From assembly GCA_013365365.1 (NCBI GenBank), contig JABVXU010000016.1, positions 310,001 through 374,000 on the forward strand: 64,000 nucleotides of DNA. Reading direction: 5' to 3'. Positions 62,079 to 64,000 of this stretch are shown here, in pieces. The translations under genes and the position numbers were made by a program. Source of the DNA: Cruorifilaria tuberocauda (lineage: Eukaryota > Nematoda > Chromadorea > Rhabditida > Onchocercidae). The notes under the pieces were generated by a model. It had not been told where the DNA came from. It saw only the letters and a program-made list of their open reading frames with translations, and ran no database searches. Numbering within the stretch: position 1 is the first letter of the stretch; each line of letters opens with the position of its first letter.

Positions 62079-64000
62079 TATTATATAAATAAACTAAATG
62101 AGATATTTTAAATGAAATAAAATGCATTTTTAAGTAATCTCTTCTTTGAAGAACACTGAAAACAACTGTGTTACTATTTCCCCCAATAAATTTTTCTTCT
62201 TGTTGCCCTCAACACTGATATGGTTTTAAGACATGTGAGACGAAAATCACTCAAAAATTTTAATAGTTTCATCACTAAAAGTTAAGAGTATTTCCACTTT
62301 TAAAGTGTTTCTGATCTACAGGCTTAATGATAAAGTTTGGTAAGAACTTAAGCATTTTCCATTGAGGTTGCATAAGGCTGTAGTAGTTATATACCTTTTA
62401 AACTTTTCTATATAATTAAGTAGAGCCAAGTCCTCAAATTAACCAAGTGTCATCAGTGCTAATTTAGGAAATTATGGAGATGGAATTAGCAATATGTGAC
62501 CTTTATCTTTCTTCTCTTAATAAACTCCTTAATTATTTATAGTTAAGTTAGTTGAAGCTTGCTAAAATCACGCTGCATTTATCACAAGATTCTACATCGA
62601 AAGTTTCAAAATTGATAAAACCATACAGTAGGTAAAATTTTATGTCATAATTTTCTCGATTGATGGGAGTAAGTTCCATTTACAACTTTGTTTTCTGGTA
62701 AGACTTCTAATTTCATATTATGAATACTTTGATTTTCATCAAAAAGTCTTACATATCACAGAAACAAAACTGTTTTTGTTGATAAAGTGTTCTAAGTCGA
62801 AATTCCTGTTTTTTTTAGATAAGCAAGATCACATACACCATTTTCTGGCCATAAAATTACTATCTTGAAATAGGATTAAGTCCGTATAAATGTTTTATAA
62901 GTCTACTTACTCTACTATATTACTGGACTATTAATTTAACGTTCCTGAATCCTCATTGCCATTTTACAGCTTGTTTAAGCTTTTAACTATACTTAATTCA
63001 ACTGACCTATTGCATTATCTGATACTTATTCAATCTCTTGATTAGATTTTACTTATTCTATTAAAGAGTTCTAACGCTGCTTTAGCCTATCATTACTTTT
63101 AAAACTCTTGTTTCAGTTCAGCTTTCTTTGTTCTGGTTTTTCAATATCTTAATCCTATTTATCTAATTCCCATATCCTTCTTTTTAACTTAGAGCTCTCT
63201 AAGCTTTCCAACTCTTTCCTCAAAGCTTGCTTTCTCACCTAATTAGCTTAAAGCTAAAAAAACTTTCTTATAAAAAAGCATGTATCCTATTCAATAGAAG
63301 AGTACCTAGCTACTGCCTTAGTGTAGACGAATTTACAATACAAGTAAATTTCATGTCAATATTGCGAATCTGTATTTGTTAATATTTTCATTTCATACTA
63401 CATCATGCAAAACGTGATACAGAATTCTTTAGTAAGAACTTTTTTATTCTATCAATTAATCTCAACATTTTACTTCTTTTACTATAAAAATAGATCTAAA
63501 AAGCACAAAATTCTGATCTAATTGACATTACTCACACTATCAGCTATGATGACAGCAATATCAAAATATCTTACTTATTTCTGAGAACTATTTGCTTTTG
63601 ATATAAACTAGAGGCAAGAAAACTACAATTCTTCACATAAACTTCCTCTACACACATTTACTAAAAGATCACCTTGAACATAATTTTAGTGTTATTCCAT
63701 AAAATATTACTAGCCTTTGCTTGTCTCTTTTATTTTTGTATACCTCTGTAAAATTCTAAAATCGGTACAATACTCAATAAAATCTAAGATATTACCATTG
63801 TCTATAACACTAGTATCTAAACTCTAGCCATTAACAAACATATTTTCGTCCCCATTCTATACAAATGATTTTTATTTTTCTAAAAAATGGACTTAAGTAA
63901 AAACTACACAAATAAAGCAAGGAAGAATCTTGAGTATTTACCTGCAATGTTATATAACTGTAACTCTAGATAGCACAGTATGGATAACACCATTATAAGA
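62079..64000. other. 1.9 kb terminal region without recognisable genes
   Basis: Stop codons are frequent in all frames and no RNA gene was found. On the minus strand around 63070-63240 the sequence is purine-rich and short open pieces have coiled-coil-like content (for example KQALRKELESLESSKLKRR from about 63232), interrupted by several stops, perhaps an eroded gene. Confidence 0.4.

Overview
The window is a very AT-rich chromosomal segment of an obligate intracellular alphaproteobacterium of the family Anaplasmataceae (Rickettsiales), most likely in the Ehrlichia / Neoehrlichia part of the tree. The evidence is the sequence of the housekeeping proteins (RpsB, Tsf, IspG, SucA and MaeB all read as Ehrlichia-like), the gluconeogenic set without glycolytic genes (PPDK, class II FBPase, malic enzyme), and low coding density: I estimate about 70 percent coding, with intergenic gaps of 1 to 2 kb. 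The species cannot be fixed from this window. No phage, IS element, CRISPR array or rRNA gene was found, and only two tRNA genes (Phe and Asp).

Layout. 1-2351: the last codons of murB, a secreted Lys-rich hypothetical protein and ispG. 2376-5623 (minus): lepA and malonyl-CoA decarboxylase. 6899-10941 (minus): an exported M23 peptidase, yebC, bamD and, after a 1 kb gap, pgsA. 11081-15216 (plus): a short malic enzyme, bolA, a CGFS monothiol glutaredoxin, and cytochrome b / c1 of complex III. 15301-16920: a heavily decayed uvrB pseudogene. 17231-19413 (minus): a folate operon folB-folKP-folA. 20202-31119: ligA, surE, sucA inside large empty gaps, ubiD, a phospholipase-D-type protein and a coupled 68-residue ORF. 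31404-42415: dnaA, a glutamine-synthetase-like catalytic domain, purA, an MFS exporter, a ubiquinone FAD hydroxylase, an Mrp ATPase and a CCA-adding-type enzyme. 43115-50933: ychF, glpX, ppdK and a secreted class I amidotransferase-like protein. 51043-56660: tRNA-Phe, coaD, a CHCC zinc-finger protein, and the conserved block rpsB-tsf-pyrH-frr / uppS-cdsA. 56832-62078: tRNA-Asp, carB, an SDR oxidoreductase and a YihY/BrkB membrane protein. The last 1.9 kb holds no gene I can recognise.

The genes fit a host-dependent bacterium living on amino and organic acids. SucA, malic enzyme, PPDK and GlpX carry carbon from the TCA cycle up to hexose phosphate. Complex III, ubiquinone synthesis and Mrp / monothiol glutaredoxin / BolA support respiration and Fe-S assembly. 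Folate, purine, pyrimidine, CoA, isoprenoid and phospholipid genes supply cofactors and membrane.

I did not find a clearly new multi-gene system. The strongest unusual observations are: the uvrB pseudogene, which has lost its P-loop region and implies loss of canonical nucleotide excision repair unless another copy exists; a perfect 17-bp inverted repeat inside the glutamine-synthetase-like gene, which itself lacks the N-terminal beta-grasp domain; a secreted amidotransferase-like protein that keeps its Cys and His-Glu residues; a translationally coupled small basic ORF behind the PLD-type gene; and several further reading frames that look recently decayed.
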